Source of the DNA: Dasania phycosphaerae
Lineage (GTDB): Bacteria > Pseudomonadota > Gammaproteobacteria > Pseudomonadales > Dasaniaceae
DNA: 64,000 bases
Assembly: GCF_026891035.1 (NCBI RefSeq)
Contig: NZ_JAPTGG010000001.1
Location: forward strand, 469,814 to 533,813
Direction of reading: 5' to 3'
In this document: in pieces, positions 53,531 to 61,870 of the stretch
Layout: each line of letters starts with the position of its first letter
Position numbering within the stretch: the first letter of the stretch is position 1
Notes under the pieces: generated by a model
The model's input: only the letters and a program-made list of their open reading frames with translations
Databases searched by the model: none
What the model was told of the DNA's origin: nothing
Program-made: the position numbers and the translations under genes

Positions 53531-54823
53531 ATGTTCGGCAACACCCCTACTGCACTCTCACTTACCGCCTCTGCCGCCAATTTACAGCGCCTGAACATTA
53601 TTCGCCTCATTGTATTAGCAGGCATAGCAGCAGCACTGGCCTACCTACAGCTGCAGCAAGCACAAGATATTAGCCTGTATACCACCCACAGCATTATTGC
53701 CTCGCTATACGCCCTAGTGGCATGCGCCACCGTGCTGCGCTTGCGCCAAGCCTGGCCGGTGACCGACTTAGAATATTTTTTACACCTGCTTACGGACGTC
53801 AGCATTATTTCTGGCTTGTTGTATTTAAGTGGCGGCGCCAGTAATCCTTTTGTTTCCTATTTTTTAGTGCCGCTGAGTATCTCGGCGGCGATTTTACCCT
53901 GGCGTTATACCTGGATTATTGCCGGTTACTCACTGGCCGCGTACAGCCTAATGTTATTTTATTTTGAGCCCCTACCCACTACCGTCATCGACCACAGTCA
54001 TCACGGTAGCAGCAGCTTTAACCAGCACATATTGGGCATGTGGTTTAACTTTTGTTTAAGCGCCGCCGTTATTACCTACTTCGTAGTAAAAATGGCCAAC
54101 ACCTTAAGGCAAAGGGAAAGCCAATGGGCCAAAGAGCGTGAAGACACTTTAAGAGACGAACAAATACTGGCGGTAGCCACCTTAGCCGCAGGCACTGCCC
54201 ACGAACTGGGCACGCCACTATCGACCATCACCGTATTAGTAGATGAAATAAAAGCCGATAACGCTAACAACCAGCAGCTACAAGAAGACATACAGTTATT
54301 GCAGCAGCAGGTTAACCGCTGTAATCATATTTTAAAAAATCTGGTCAACACCGCCCAAGTACACAGTCAAAAACAACAGGAGCAAGTGCTACTCAGCGAC
54401 TACCTAGAGCAACTGCTAAGCCATTGGCAGGTGATACGCCCCAACGCGCAATTTAATTTCACCAGCCAAGCGGGTACCGCGCCTACCACTCTAGTCGACA
54501 CCACCCTGGAGCAAGCCATTTTAAACCTACTCAATAATGCCGCCGATGCCAGCCCGCAAACCATAGCCATACATTTAAGCTGGAACGCGCATCACTACAC
54601 CCTAAGCATACGCGACCATGGCCCCGGCATTAGTGCTGAAATAGCCGAACAAATGGGGCAACCTTTTATTAGCACCAAAGGCCGCGGCCTGGGTTTAGGT
54701 TTATTTTTAAGCCATGCCACCGTGCAACGCTATGGTGGTAACATAGAGCTGCACAACCACCCCCAAGGTGGCACCGTGGCTGAACTCAACATCCCTTACA
54801 ACAATAACGAAGTAACAGCGTGA
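53531..54823 (+). CDS. RegB/PrrB-type redox-sensing histidine kinase
   Basis: 430 aa with about six transmembrane helices (residues 22-185) and a cytoplasmic kinase part. The quinone-sensing heptapeptide GGASNPF is at 101-107. The H-box AAGTAHELGTPLSTITVL places the phospho-His at 224. Cys264 in VNRCNHILKNL matches the redox-active cysteine of RegB. N-box NLLNNAADAS and G-boxes DHGPGIS and GRGLGLGLFLSH follow. RegBA systems control energy, nitrogen and carbon metabolism according to redox state. Overlaps the response-regulator gene by 4 bases. Confidence 0.92.
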   Translation: MFGNTPTALSLTASAANLQRLNIIRLIVLAGIAAALAYLQLQQAQDISLYTTHSIIASLYALVACATVLRLRQAWPVTDLEYFLHLLTDVSIISGLLYLSGGASNPFVSYFLVPLSISAAILPWRYTWIIAGYSLAAYSLMLFYFEPLPTTVIDHSHHGSSSFNQHILGMWFNFCLSAAVITYFVVKMANTLRQRESQWAKEREDTLRDEQILAVATLAAGTAHELGTPLSTITVLVDEIKADNANNQQLQEDIQLLQQQVNRCNHILKNLVNTAQVHSQKQQEQVLLSDYLEQLLSHWQVIRPNAQFNFTSQAGTAPTTLVDTTLEQAILNLLNNAADASPQTIAIHLSWNAHHYTLSIRDHGPGISAEIAEQMGQPFISTKGRGLGLGLFLSHATVQRYGGNIELHNHPQGGTVAELNIPYNNNEVTA

Positions 54824-55359
54824 GTAATACAACCGAGCAACGCCATATTTTATTAGTAGACGACGACCCTCAATTTACCGTGGTAATGAGCCGCGCCTTT
54901 CAGCGGCGCGGCTACAGCGTTAGCATTGCTCACAACAGCAGCGAAGCCCTCAATTGCATAGCCCAGCAAAACTTTCAGCGCGCTGTAGTCGATTTAAAAA
55001 TGGATAAAGAATCGGGCTTACAACTTATCCCGCAATTAAAAGCCGCCCAAGCTGACATGGATATAGTAATGCTAACCGGCTATTCCAGCATCGCCACCGC
55101 CGTGGAGGCGGTAAAACTGGGAGCACTTAACTACCTGTGCAAGCCCGCCAACATAGAGGAGATTTTAAAAGCCTTTGGCGATAGCGAGACACAACCAGCC
55201 ATACCCGATCAACCCCACTCAGTAGACAGGCTGGAGTGGGAGCACATACAAAAAGTATTACAAGAAAACAACAATAATGTATCGGCAACTGCTAGAGCAC
55301 TGGGTATGCATAGGCGCACTTTGCAAAGAAAATTACAAAAAAAACCGGTTAAGCGCTAA
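54820..55359 (+). CDS. RegA/PrrA-type response regulator
   Basis: 179 aa. Receiver domain with acidic pocket LLVDDDPQF, phospho-acceptor Asp58 in RAVVDLKMDKESG, and the Lys in YLCKPAN near 109. The C-terminal Fis-type helix-turn-helix NVSATARALGMHRRTLQRKL (about 151-170) is the conserved RegA DNA-binding motif. Its start overlaps the kinase stop (ATGA-like GTGA overlap), so the pair forms one operon. Starts with GTG. Confidence 0.94.
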   Translation: MSNTTEQRHILLVDDDPQFTVVMSRAFQRRGYSVSIAHNSSEALNCIAQQNFQRAVVDLKMDKESGLQLIPQLKAAQADMDIVMLTGYSSIATAVEAVKLGALNYLCKPANIEEILKAFGDSETQPAIPDQPHSVDRLEWEHIQKVLQENNNNVSATARALGMHRRTLQRKLQKKPVKR

Positions 55360-55369
55360 CGCGCAGCCG

Positions 55370-55401
55370 CAAGAGGCAAGAGGCAAGAGGCAAGAGGCAA
55401 G
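55370..55401. repeat. tandem heptamer AAGAGGC, about four copies
   Basis: AAGAGGC is repeated four times directly past the RegA-like gene, followed by AAGC. It blends into the CTTGCAGCTT-like repeats of the region and is a simple tandem repeat of unknown role. Confidence 0.7.
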
Positions 55402-55407
55402 CTCATT

Positions 55408-55434
55408 GTCACTCCGGTGAAAACCGGAGTCCAG
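55408..55434. repeat. REP-like palindrome GTC-ACTCCGG..CCGGAGT-CCAG
   Basis: Stem ACTCCGG (55411-55417) pairs with CCGGAGT (55424-55430) around the loop TGAAAA, with flanks GTC and CCAG. The same stem is at 2591-2607. It resembles the widespread intergenic palindromes of proteobacteria that REP-associated transposases are thought to spread. Confidence 0.6.
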
Positions 55435-55460
55435 CAAAGCAAACAGTATTTCGCCAGCCA

Positions 55461-55540
55461 CAAAAAAAGCCAAGCAAATGCCTGGCTTTTTTCACTTGCA
55501 GCTTAAAGCTTGCCGCTTGTCACTAATCGCAAAGCGATTA
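55461..55540. repeat. direct repeat copy 1 (terminator plus CTTGCAGCTT and TAATCGC palindrome)
   Basis: About 80 bases nearly identical to 56157-56240. Order in both: GCCAAGCAAATGCCTGGC hairpin, CTTGCAGCTTAAAGCTTGCC, GCTTG, then the 17-base palindrome TAATCGCAAAGCGATTA. This copy ends right at the stop codon of the outer-membrane protein gene (55541). Confidence 0.85.
55463..55492. terminator. bidirectional terminator between the RegA-like and outer-membrane protein genes
   Basis: AAAAAAGCCA (55463-55472) pairs with TGGCTTTTTT (55483-55492), giving a T-run on both strands. The two flanking genes converge here. Confidence 0.85.
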
Positions 55541-56053
55541 TTAAAAGTGCGCGTTAATGCCTATACTCAAATAATTCACATCTTCTTCAATAACTGTGAA
55601 TTCAGCTTCTACAGACACATGCTCAGCTCTATAGCCCAAGCCAATGCCTACCGATAAACCGGTATCATCTTCTGAGGCGGCCTCTTCAGACAACATGCCG
55701 CCTTTTAATTTTAAAAAGATACCATTATCTGGATTATAAGCCCGGTAAACAGCATAAATAGCAGTAGTATCAAAGTCTTCGGTACCGCTCACTGAACCCC
55801 AGTACGTATCATAACTCCAATCTAAGTCAGCATTATTACGCTCAAACTCTACAGCCGCTCCGTTGGCAAACTCCCAACCCAGTAAAAAACCTCTTGGGCT
55901 TTCTACGTCTATGTCATCCACGTCCGAACTCATGTTACCTGTTTTAAAACCCAAGTAAAAACCTTCATAAGATTTTCCAGACTCTTCGGCCATAGTAAAA
56001 CTTGAAACGCTAGCTAGCGCGGCAAAAGAAAGGGGCGCAAGTATATTTTTCAT
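55541..56053 (-). CDS. small outer-membrane beta-barrel-like protein
   Basis: 170 aa. Signal peptide MKNILAPLSFAALASVSSFT ending in AEES, then alternating hydrophobic and polar strands (KSYEGFYLGFKTGNMSS, SPRGFLLGWEFANGAAVEFE, LSVGIGLGYRAEHVSVEAEF) and a terminal aromatic residue in YLSIGINAHF, the typical outer-membrane barrel ending. Probably an eight-strand barrel of the OmpA-like/OmpX-like size; ligand unknown. Flanked by two near-identical direct repeats (55461-55540 and 56157-56240), so the gene may be a mobile or duplicated segment. Confidence 0.7.
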   Translation of the reverse strand: MKNILAPLSFAALASVSSFTMAEESGKSYEGFYLGFKTGNMSSDVDDIDVESPRGFLLGWEFANGAAVEFERNNADLDWSYDTYWGSVSGTEDFDTTAIYAVYRAYNPDNGIFLKLKGGMLSEEAASEDDTGLSVGIGLGYRAEHVSVEAEFTVIEEDVNYLSIGINAHF

Positions 56054-56156
56054 ACAATTCCTCTGTATTTATATTGTTAAGAGCGCGCATGATATCAGCT
56101 AAGAAAAATAATACAGCCATTTTATTTTGTGAATTATTCACACTTTTTAACGCCCA

Positions 56157-56240
56157 CAAAAAAGCCAAGCAAATGCCTGGCTTTTTATTTTTTACTTGCA
56201 GCTTAAAACTTGCCGCTTGCAACTAATCGCAAAGCGATTA
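56157..56240. repeat. direct repeat copy 2, ending inside the argG stop codon
   Basis: Near-identical to 55461-55540, including the terminator hairpin, CTTGCAGCTTAAAACTTGCC and TAATCGCAAAGCGATTA. The last three bases are the argG stop codon (TTA on the plus strand, 56238-56240). Confidence 0.85.
56158..56186 (-). terminator. terminator downstream of argG
   Basis: AAAAAGCCA (from 56158) pairs with TGGCTTTTT (56178-56186). On the minus strand the hairpin ends in a T-run (TTTTTTGTGG). It is the same hairpin as at 55463-55492. Confidence 0.75.
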
Positions 56241-57461
56241 CAAAATATCTCTACCTTTATCGGCCGCTATGCGTAAACGCAAGGCGTTCAATTTGATAAA
56301 GCCTTCGGCATCTTTTTGATCGTAGGCGCCGGCGTCGTCTTCGAAGGTGGCGATTTTTTCATCGAACAAGCTATCGGGTGAGCGACGGCCCACAACGCTA
56401 ACCGAACCTTTATAGAGCTTAACGCGCACATCACCGTTAACCACTTTTTGTGATTCATCTATAGCGAGTTGTAGCATTTTACGCTCTGGGCTCCACCAGT
56501 AACCATTGTAAACCAACTTGGCGTAGCGAGGCATTAACTCATCTTTTAAGTGCGCTGCTTCTCTATCCAAGGTGATGGATTCTATACCGCGGTGCGCTTT
56601 CATCATAATAGTGCCAGCAGGAGTTTCGTAACAGCCGCGTGATTTCATACCTACGTAGCGGTTTTCTACGATATCCAAACGGCCTATACCGTTTTCGCCG
56701 CCTACTTTGTTTAAGTATTCCATCACTGTAGCAGGGCTCATGGCCTCGCCATTAATGGCAACGATGTCACCTTTTTCATAAGTGATTTCTAAATAAGTAG
56801 GCTGATCAGGAGCCTGCTCTGGCGCTACCGTCCAGCGCCACATATCTGGGTCTTCCGCTTCCCACCATGGATCTTCCAAGTTGCCGCCCTCGTAAGAGAT
56901 GTGCAGCAGGTTGGCATCCATAGAGTAAGGGGATTTCTTTTTGGCGTTGGCGTAGTCAACGGGGATCTCGTGCTTGGCGCAGTAGTCCATTAGAGTTTCA
57001 CGCGAAGTTAAGTCCCATTCACGCCAAGGCGCAATCACTTGAATGCCGGGCTTAAGTGCATAGGCACCCAGCTCAAAACGCACCTGGTCATTACCTTTAC
57101 CGGTAGCACCGTGAGAGATAGCGTCAGCGCCAGTCTCGTTAGCAATTTCTATTAAACGCTTGGCAATAAGCGGGCGGGCAATAGAGGTGCCCAACAGGTA
57201 TTCACCTTCGTAAATGGCATTGGCGCGGAACATGGGGAATACGAAATCGCGGGCAAACTCTTCGCGTAGGTCATCGATGTAGATTTCTTTAATACCCATA
57301 GCCTTGGCTTTGGCGCGGGCGGGTTCTACTTCTTCACCCTGGCCTATATCGGCAGTAAAGGTGACCACTTCGCAGTTATATGTCTCTTGTAACCACTTAA
57401 CAATCACGGAGGTATCTAAACCACCTGAGTAGGCTAGCACTACTTTTTTAATATCTGACAT
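56238..57461 (-). CDS. argG: argininosuccinate synthase
   Basis: Joins citrulline and aspartate with ATP to give argininosuccinate in arginine synthesis. 407 aa from ATG 57461 (MSDIKKVVLAYSGGLDTSVI); a 9-codon upstream extension is not supported. PP-loop motif AYSGGLDTS at about 9-17, then ISHGATGKGNDQVRFELGA, VIAPWREWDLTSRE and IEKRLIEI-type segments typical of the short AsS form. Gene order argG-motY-pyrC-rnt is that of Pseudomonas. Confidence 0.98.
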   Translation of the reverse strand: MSDIKKVVLAYSGGLDTSVIVKWLQETYNCEVVTFTADIGQGEEVEPARAKAKAMGIKEIYIDDLREEFARDFVFPMFRANAIYEGEYLLGTSIARPLIAKRLIEIANETGADAISHGATGKGNDQVRFELGAYALKPGIQVIAPWREWDLTSRETLMDYCAKHEIPVDYANAKKKSPYSMDANLLHISYEGGNLEDPWWEAEDPDMWRWTVAPEQAPDQPTYLEITYEKGDIVAINGEAMSPATVMEYLNKVGGENGIGRLDIVENRYVGMKSRGCYETPAGTIMMKAHRGIESITLDREAAHLKDELMPRYAKLVYNGYWWSPERKMLQLAIDESQKVVNGDVRVKLYKGSVSVVGRRSPDSLFDEKIATFEDDAGAYDQKDAEGFIKLNALRLRIAADKGRDIL

Positions 57462-57610
57462 GTAAGTCTCCACGCCTTTGGGCCACACACAGCGGTTGCT
57501 GCGCGGGGCTGAGAATAAATTGGGGCAAGTTTTTGCGAGCGCGTATTCTACTGGGGATTGGCGCTAAAGGCCATGCCTAGCGGGGCTTTTAACAAGGGCT
57601 ACACAGCCAC

Positions 57611-58483
57611 CTAGAGTTCGGTGCGTTCTAGGCGTATGGTCACGCGGCGGTTAAGCCTGCGAGATTTGGCGTCTTTATTTTTAACTATGGGGTAGCGCTC
57701 ACCGTGGTAACGGGTGGTGATTAAGCTTTCGTCTATGCCCTTGGCCACCAGGTACTTGGTTACTGCCTCAGCGCGTTTTTTGGATAAGTCTAGGTTAGCT
57801 AAGCGCCGCCCCATATCATCGGTATGGCCATCCACAAAAAAGCCCGTCACCGAAGGGTCAGCTTTCACATAATGCACAATGGTATCTAAACGCTTAATTG
57901 AATCGGGCGTTAACTCCCAGCGAGCGCTGGCAAAACGTAGCCGCGACTTAGCAATTTGATCAAAATTAACCGGTAGCAGGGTTGCCAAACACTTGCGGTA
58001 CTCTTGGTAAGACTTGCGGAAGTTAATTGACGACAACCCCACATGCACCCGCTCGGTGTCGCTATACCAGGACTGGCGGGTAAATACCGGCGTCATGCCC
58101 TTATCCAGCTCAGTCAATAACTGATTGGCCTGCGTGGCCTTTAACTGCACCGGGCGATTGCTATCGTTAACCGGCACATAGCCCAATTGCTGGCTGGGCC
58201 TGGTCTCATCCCATACCGGCGGGCTAGACACCAATAAAGCCTTGCCTGTTTTCATGGTTTTGCGGGTGGGAGCCAAAAAGAACTTTTGCTTTTCACCAGC
58301 TCGATACTGAAACACCGCATCGCCATAAACCGGTATAGGCTGCCACATGCGGCATTCAAAGGGGGAGAGCTCAAGATTCCACTCCGCACTAGCCATGGGC
58401 GCAGCATACTTTATCGCCCAGCCCTGCAGGCTAGTCGTTAGTAGTATCAACACCCATAACAATTGTTTAAGCAACACGGCCAA
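57611..58483 (-). CDS. motY: sodium-type flagellar motor protein MotY
   Basis: 290 aa with a signal peptide (about 1-23). The N-terminal part (LSPFECRMWQPIPVYGDAVF) is the MotY-specific stator-interacting domain; the C-terminal part is an OmpA-like peptidoglycan-binding domain (FFVDGHTDDMGRRLANLDLS, KKRAEAVTKYLVAKGI, RRLNRRVTIRLE). MotY forms the T-ring of polar flagella, so this organism is probably motile with a polar flagellum. Placed between argG and pyrC as in Pseudomonas. Confidence 0.9.
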   Translation of the reverse strand: MAVLLKQLLWVLILLTTSLQGWAIKYAAPMASAEWNLELSPFECRMWQPIPVYGDAVFQYRAGEKQKFFLAPTRKTMKTGKALLVSSPPVWDETRPSQQLGYVPVNDSNRPVQLKATQANQLLTELDKGMTPVFTRQSWYSDTERVHVGLSSINFRKSYQEYRKCLATLLPVNFDQIAKSRLRFASARWELTPDSIKRLDTIVHYVKADPSVTGFFVDGHTDDMGRRLANLDLSKKRAEAVTKYLVAKGIDESLITTRYHGERYPIVKNKDAKSRRLNRRVTIRLERTEL

Positions 58484-58669
58484 CCTCTTTAAACCCGCTA
58501 ACAGCCATAAAAAGCCTAAGTAAGTATGGGCCTAAATCCACACGCCAGGCCCAGCATTAAGGTTAATATCGACCAAATGGCCAAATTCTTTACCGTCTAG
58601 CTAGGCATTTCTTTAATCAAAGCCGCTATTCCGGTAGCATTCGCGCATTGATGTAATAAGGCCCATACC

Positions 58670-59713
58670 ATGACCACCCTAGAAATTACCCGCCCCGATG
58701 ATTGGCACGTACACCTACGCGACGGCGCAGCCCTAGCTGACACCGCCCCCGCCATGGCCCGCTACTTTGGCCGCGCCATTATTATGCCCAACCTGGTACC
58801 ACCGGTAATGAACGCCAGCCAAGCGTTAGATTATAAGGCGCGTATCAATGCCGCCCAGGCCGACAGCCCCAGGCAGTTTGAACCGCTAATGGTGCTATAC
58901 CTCACCGACAACACCACCGCCGAGGATATACGCGCCGCTAAGCAGGCCGGTGTAGTGGCCTGTAAGCTCTACCCAGCTGGCGCCACCACCAACTCCGACT
59001 CGGGCGTAACCGACATTAAAAAGCTCTACCCCGTATTACAGGCCATGCAAGAGCAAGGCATATTGCTACTGGTACACGGTGAAGTCACCGACAGCCACAT
59101 AGACATATTCGACCGCGAGCAGGCCTTTATAGAGCGCACCCTGCAACCACTGGTGAGCGACTTACCCAACTTAAAAGTAGTGCTGGAGCACATCACCACC
59201 AAAGATGCAGTAGAGTTTGTTAGCAACAACCCCGGTAATGTGGCGGCCACCATCACCGCCCACCACCTACTGTATAACCGCAACCATATGCTGGCCGGCG
59301 GCATACGCCCCCACTACTACTGCCTGCCTATTTTAAAGCGCAATATTCACCAGCAAGCGCTAATCGCGGCCGCCACCAGCGGCAACCCACAGTTTTTTCT
59401 GGGCACAGACTCAGCGCCACACATACAAGGCAATAAAGAAACCAGCTGCGGCTGCGCCGGATGCTACACCGCCTATGCCGCGATAGAACTGTATGCCGAA
59501 GCCTTTGAACAGGCGGGCGCACTAGACAAACTAGAAGCCTTTGCCAGCCACTTTGGCCCCGACTTTTACGGCCTGCCCCGCAACAGCGACACCATCACCC
59601 TAAGCAAGTCGCCTTGGCAAGTGCCAGCGCAACTCAGCCTAGGTGGCCAGCCACTAATACCGCTATGCGCGGGCGAAACCCTGCAATGGCAAGTAAAACC
59701 CAAACTCGCCTAA
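58670..59713 (+). CDS. pyrC: dihydroorotase
   Basis: Zinc amidohydrolase that closes the dihydroorotate ring in pyrimidine synthesis. 347 aa (E. coli 348). Metal ligands: DDWHVHLRDG (His13, His15), the carboxylated Lys in VVACKLYPAGATTNS (about 102), HGE and LEHITT, and the Asp in FFLGTDSAPH. Divergent from motY and followed by rnt 43 bases downstream. Confidence 0.97.
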   Translation: MTTLEITRPDDWHVHLRDGAALADTAPAMARYFGRAIIMPNLVPPVMNASQALDYKARINAAQADSPRQFEPLMVLYLTDNTTAEDIRAAKQAGVVACKLYPAGATTNSDSGVTDIKKLYPVLQAMQEQGILLLVHGEVTDSHIDIFDREQAFIERTLQPLVSDLPNLKVVLEHITTKDAVEFVSNNPGNVAATITAHHLLYNRNHMLAGGIRPHYYCLPILKRNIHQQALIAAATSGNPQFFLGTDSAPHIQGNKETSCGCAGCYTAYAAIELYAEAFEQAGALDKLEAFASHFGPDFYGLPRNSDTITLSKSPWQVPAQLSLGGQPLIPLCAGETLQWQVKPKLA

Positions 59714-59756
59714 ACCCATTAGCTCATAAACGCGCCCAACAACCTTAGGAAACTCT

Positions 59757-60443
59757 GTGGAAGACAACAAAAAACACCCCCTGGCAGAACGCTTTCGCGG
59801 CTTTTTGCCGGTGGTGATCGATGTAGAAACTGGCGGCTTTAACTGCCGCACCGATGCCCTGCTAGAAATAGCCGCCACCACCCTCACAATGAACGAGGCT
59901 GGCGAACTCTGCATTGATGAAACCTTCGACTTCAACGTAGACCCCTTCGAAGGCGCCAACTTAGAGCAATCCGCCCTGGAGTTTACCGGCATAGACCCGC
60001 ACGACCCCGAGCGCGAAGCCGAACCCGAAGAAATGGTATTCCCCGACCTGCTGCAACTGATACGCGCCAAGGTCAAAGCCCACGACTGCACCCGCGCCGT
60101 GCTAGTAGGCCACAACGCCCACTTCGACCACGGTTTTGTGATGGCCGCCATAGAGCGTTGCGGCATAAAGCGCAACCCCTTTCACCCCTTCTCTATGTTC
60201 GATACCGCCACCTTATCGGGGCTGGCCTTTGGCCAAACCGTACTAGCCAAAAGCTGCGTGGCAGCGGGTTTAGAATTTTGTAATACCGCCGCCCACTCAG
60301 CGGCTTACGACACCGAAAAAACCGCTGAACTGTTTTGCTTAATCGTCAACCGCTGGAAAGACTTAGGGGGTTGGGACTTGGCGCTAACTGCACAGGCTGG
60401 CTATACCGAAGAAACCGCCACCGCCGATAGCGAAGAGCGCTAA
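59757..60443 (+). CDS. rnt: ribonuclease T
   Basis: 3'-5' exoribonuclease of the DEDD family that trims tRNA and other stable RNA ends. 228 aa. Catalytic motifs: PVVIDVETGGFNCRTDALLE (D, E), VGHNAHFDHGFVMAAIERCG (D) and HSAAYDTEKTAELFCLIV (H, D). Starts with GTG, preceded by TTAGGA six bases upstream. Last gene of the conserved argG-motY-pyrC-rnt block; accessory DNA begins after it. Confidence 0.96.
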   Translation: MEDNKKHPLAERFRGFLPVVIDVETGGFNCRTDALLEIAATTLTMNEAGELCIDETFDFNVDPFEGANLEQSALEFTGIDPHDPEREAEPEEMVFPDLLQLIRAKVKAHDCTRAVLVGHNAHFDHGFVMAAIERCGIKRNPFHPFSMFDTATLSGLAFGQTVLAKSCVAAGLEFCNTAAHSAAYDTEKTAELFCLIVNRWKDLGGWDLALTAQAGYTEETATADSEER

Positions 60444-60447
60444 ATAG

Positions 60448-60478
60448 AAAAAGGGCCTATATTTTTGGCCCTTTTTTT
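60448..60478 (+). terminator. terminator downstream of rnt
   Basis: AAAAAGGGCC (60448-60457) pairs with GGCCCTTTTT (60467-60476), followed by more T. Only a few bases past the rnt stop codon. Confidence 0.9.
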
Positions 60479-60788
60479 ATGGCGTGGCTGGTGGGTTATT
60501 TGTTTATTGGCGATATGGGTATAAACAAGGGATTGAATCCGTTTATTTACAATAATGGCATTGCTAATAAAAATTAAGCGCTAATAAATCAACATATTGC
60601 GAGCAGCGCTAATTAGTATTCTGTAAATAGCACGCGGTTAAATAAATAGAGCTGATCTACCTACTTACAAAAGTGTGAATATTACTGCTTCTATCTGATT
60701 GATGTTAAATGGGAATTGTGGATACTGGCAGGAAAATAATTCAAACCAAGGGAATGGGTATATATGGATCTGTTCCACTTAATAAGCT
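60479..60788. other. 310-base AT-rich gap after rnt
   Basis: No gene or strong hairpin was seen. AGCGCTAAT occurs twice (about 60578 and 60606). The region ends at a GTTATGC string (60789-60795) that marks the left edge of the putative cassette. Confidence 0.4.
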
Positions 60789-60789
60789 G

Positions 60790-61094
60790 TTATGCTTCTA
60801 TAGCGAGATAGGATGATCGAAAAAGTAACGTCTCTAATTTTAATACTGATTGGCTTATGTTTAATCGCATATTCAATTTATATTTGTATCGCCAAAGATA
60901 TCCTTATCTCACAAACTGAAATACTTTCAGGTATGGTTATTACTTCAGTAGGCATAGCTATTTCTGCCGTAAACGACAAAAGAAAAAGGCACTAACTAAA
61001 AATTTATGAATATCGTAGTAAACCAAAGCATAACAAGCATGGGCTGTGGAAAACCACTCAGCCTTCGGCTACGTGTTTTCAGCAGCCATGGGCG
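60790..61094 (+). mobile_element. putative single integron gene cassette (about 305 bp)
   Basis: A GTTATGC string at 60789-60795 and a GTTATGT string at 61094-61100 bound one short gene and an attC-like site. In integrons, recombination occurs between the G and the first T of GTT, so the mobile unit would run from 60790 to 61094. The gene starts 18 bases inside the left edge, as is usual for cassettes. No integrase gene is seen, so it could be a cassette placed at a secondary site. Confidence 0.5.
60813..60995 (+). CDS. 60-aa hypothetical membrane protein in a putative cassette
   Basis: Two predicted transmembrane helices, about residues 7-27 (SLILILIGLCLIAYSIYICI) and 34-53 (TEILSGMVITSVGIAISAVN), with a basic C-terminus (DKRKRH). 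Unrecognised family. GAG lies about 9 bases before ATG. It is followed after 32 bases by the attC-like site, as expected for a cassette gene. Confidence 0.6.
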   Translation: MIEKVTSLILILIGLCLIAYSIYICIAKDILISQTEILSGMVITSVGIAISAVNDKRKRH

Positions 61095-61100
61095 TTATGT
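61028..61100. other. attC-like integron recombination site (73 bp)
   Basis: GCATAAC (61028-61034) is complementary to GTTATGT (61094-61100) except the last base. Inward, AAGC faces GGGC (unpaired spacer), ATGG pairs with CCAT, then one extra G on one side (extrahelical base), CTG with CAG, and GAAAAC with GTTTTC around a central AGCC-TTC-GGCT hairpin. An imperfect palindrome with terminal core sites, a spacer and an extrahelical base is the architecture of attC sites, whose known length range is about 57-141 bp. Confidence 0.65.
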
Positions 61101-61114
61101 GACTAGGAGATATC

Positions 61115-61870
61115 TTGAGCCCAATATTTGAAAATGCACTAGATTCATTGAAAGTCGGCATGCAGTTCTATATGTCGGGGAATCAGTATAGTACAAGAAA
61201 GCATGCGATCTTAACCGTTTTTCATTCAATAGAATTGATGCTTAAAGAGTACCTTTATCAGGTTAATCCAATTTTAATCTATAGAAATATTGATAAAAAA
61301 ATTACCGACAACTCAGCCACTGTAGGTTTCTCTGAGATTCTTATTAGGTTAGAGAACCTAAATCTTGGAATTCCAGAAGAGCAAGCAAAAGCAATAAGAA
61401 ACCTGCAATCGAAAAGAAATAGGATTGAACACCACCGATACGATCACGAAGATGAAGACCGAGAGTTAATCTCACAAGCTTTGAAATTCATACTGTATTT
61501 CATGGAATTTCAACTCCAAAAGTTGCCTGAAGGATTGATTGAGCCAGAGCTGCTAGAGAATATTAGAGAGTTGGTCACAGATTACAACGAAAGGCACGGT
61601 GTGGCAAATCATAGGCTTGAAACATGGTTAAAAGAAAAATGGCCTGAATGGAATATTGAGGAAGAGAACACTCCTGAGGAATTCATCGGAACAGATACGT
61701 GCCCACAATGTCGCCACGAGTATTTGGTCATGGAGCAAAAAGACGAACCGTACTGCTTTTGGTGTTGCCGGGGTATACCCGCTGAATACTGCGAAATTTG
61801 TGGCCAAACAAAAATTGAAGGCGTGCCTTGCTGTGAAGATTATGAGCCACACCTACGAATCGTCACATAA
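61115..61870 (+). CDS. HEPN-like protein with C-terminal zinc ribbons, function unknown
   Basis: 251 aa. The N-terminal 140 residues are helical and carry RNRIEHH at 101-107, which fits the HEPN RNase motif R-x(4)-H. The C-terminal part has paired cysteines (CPQC, CFWCC, CEICGQ, CCEDY) suggesting two zinc-binding ribbons. HEPN domains are common in RNA-cutting toxins and defence proteins; the zinc ribbon could bind nucleic acid. Starts with TTG, chosen because AGGAG lies 7 bases upstream. Base composition is AT-rich compared with the housekeeping genes, and the site lies in accessory DNA, so it was probably acquired. Confidence 0.6.
   Translation: MSPIFENALDSLKVGMQFYMSGNQYSTRKHAILTVFHSIELMLKEYLYQVNPILIYRNIDKKITDNSATVGFSEILIRLENLNLGIPEEQAKAIRNLQSKRNRIEHHRYDHEDEDRELISQALKFILYFMEFQLQKLPEGLIEPELLENIRELVTDYNERHGVANHRLETWLKEKWPEWNIEEENTPEEFIGTDTCPQCRHEYLVMEQKDEPYCFWCCRGIPAEYCEICGQTKIEGVPCCEDYEPHLRIVT

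Noticed and set aside
55461..56240. CRISPR-like array from the repeated blocks around the outer-membrane protein gene
   Set aside because: Only two copies, about 700 bases apart, with a gene between them; no regular spacers.
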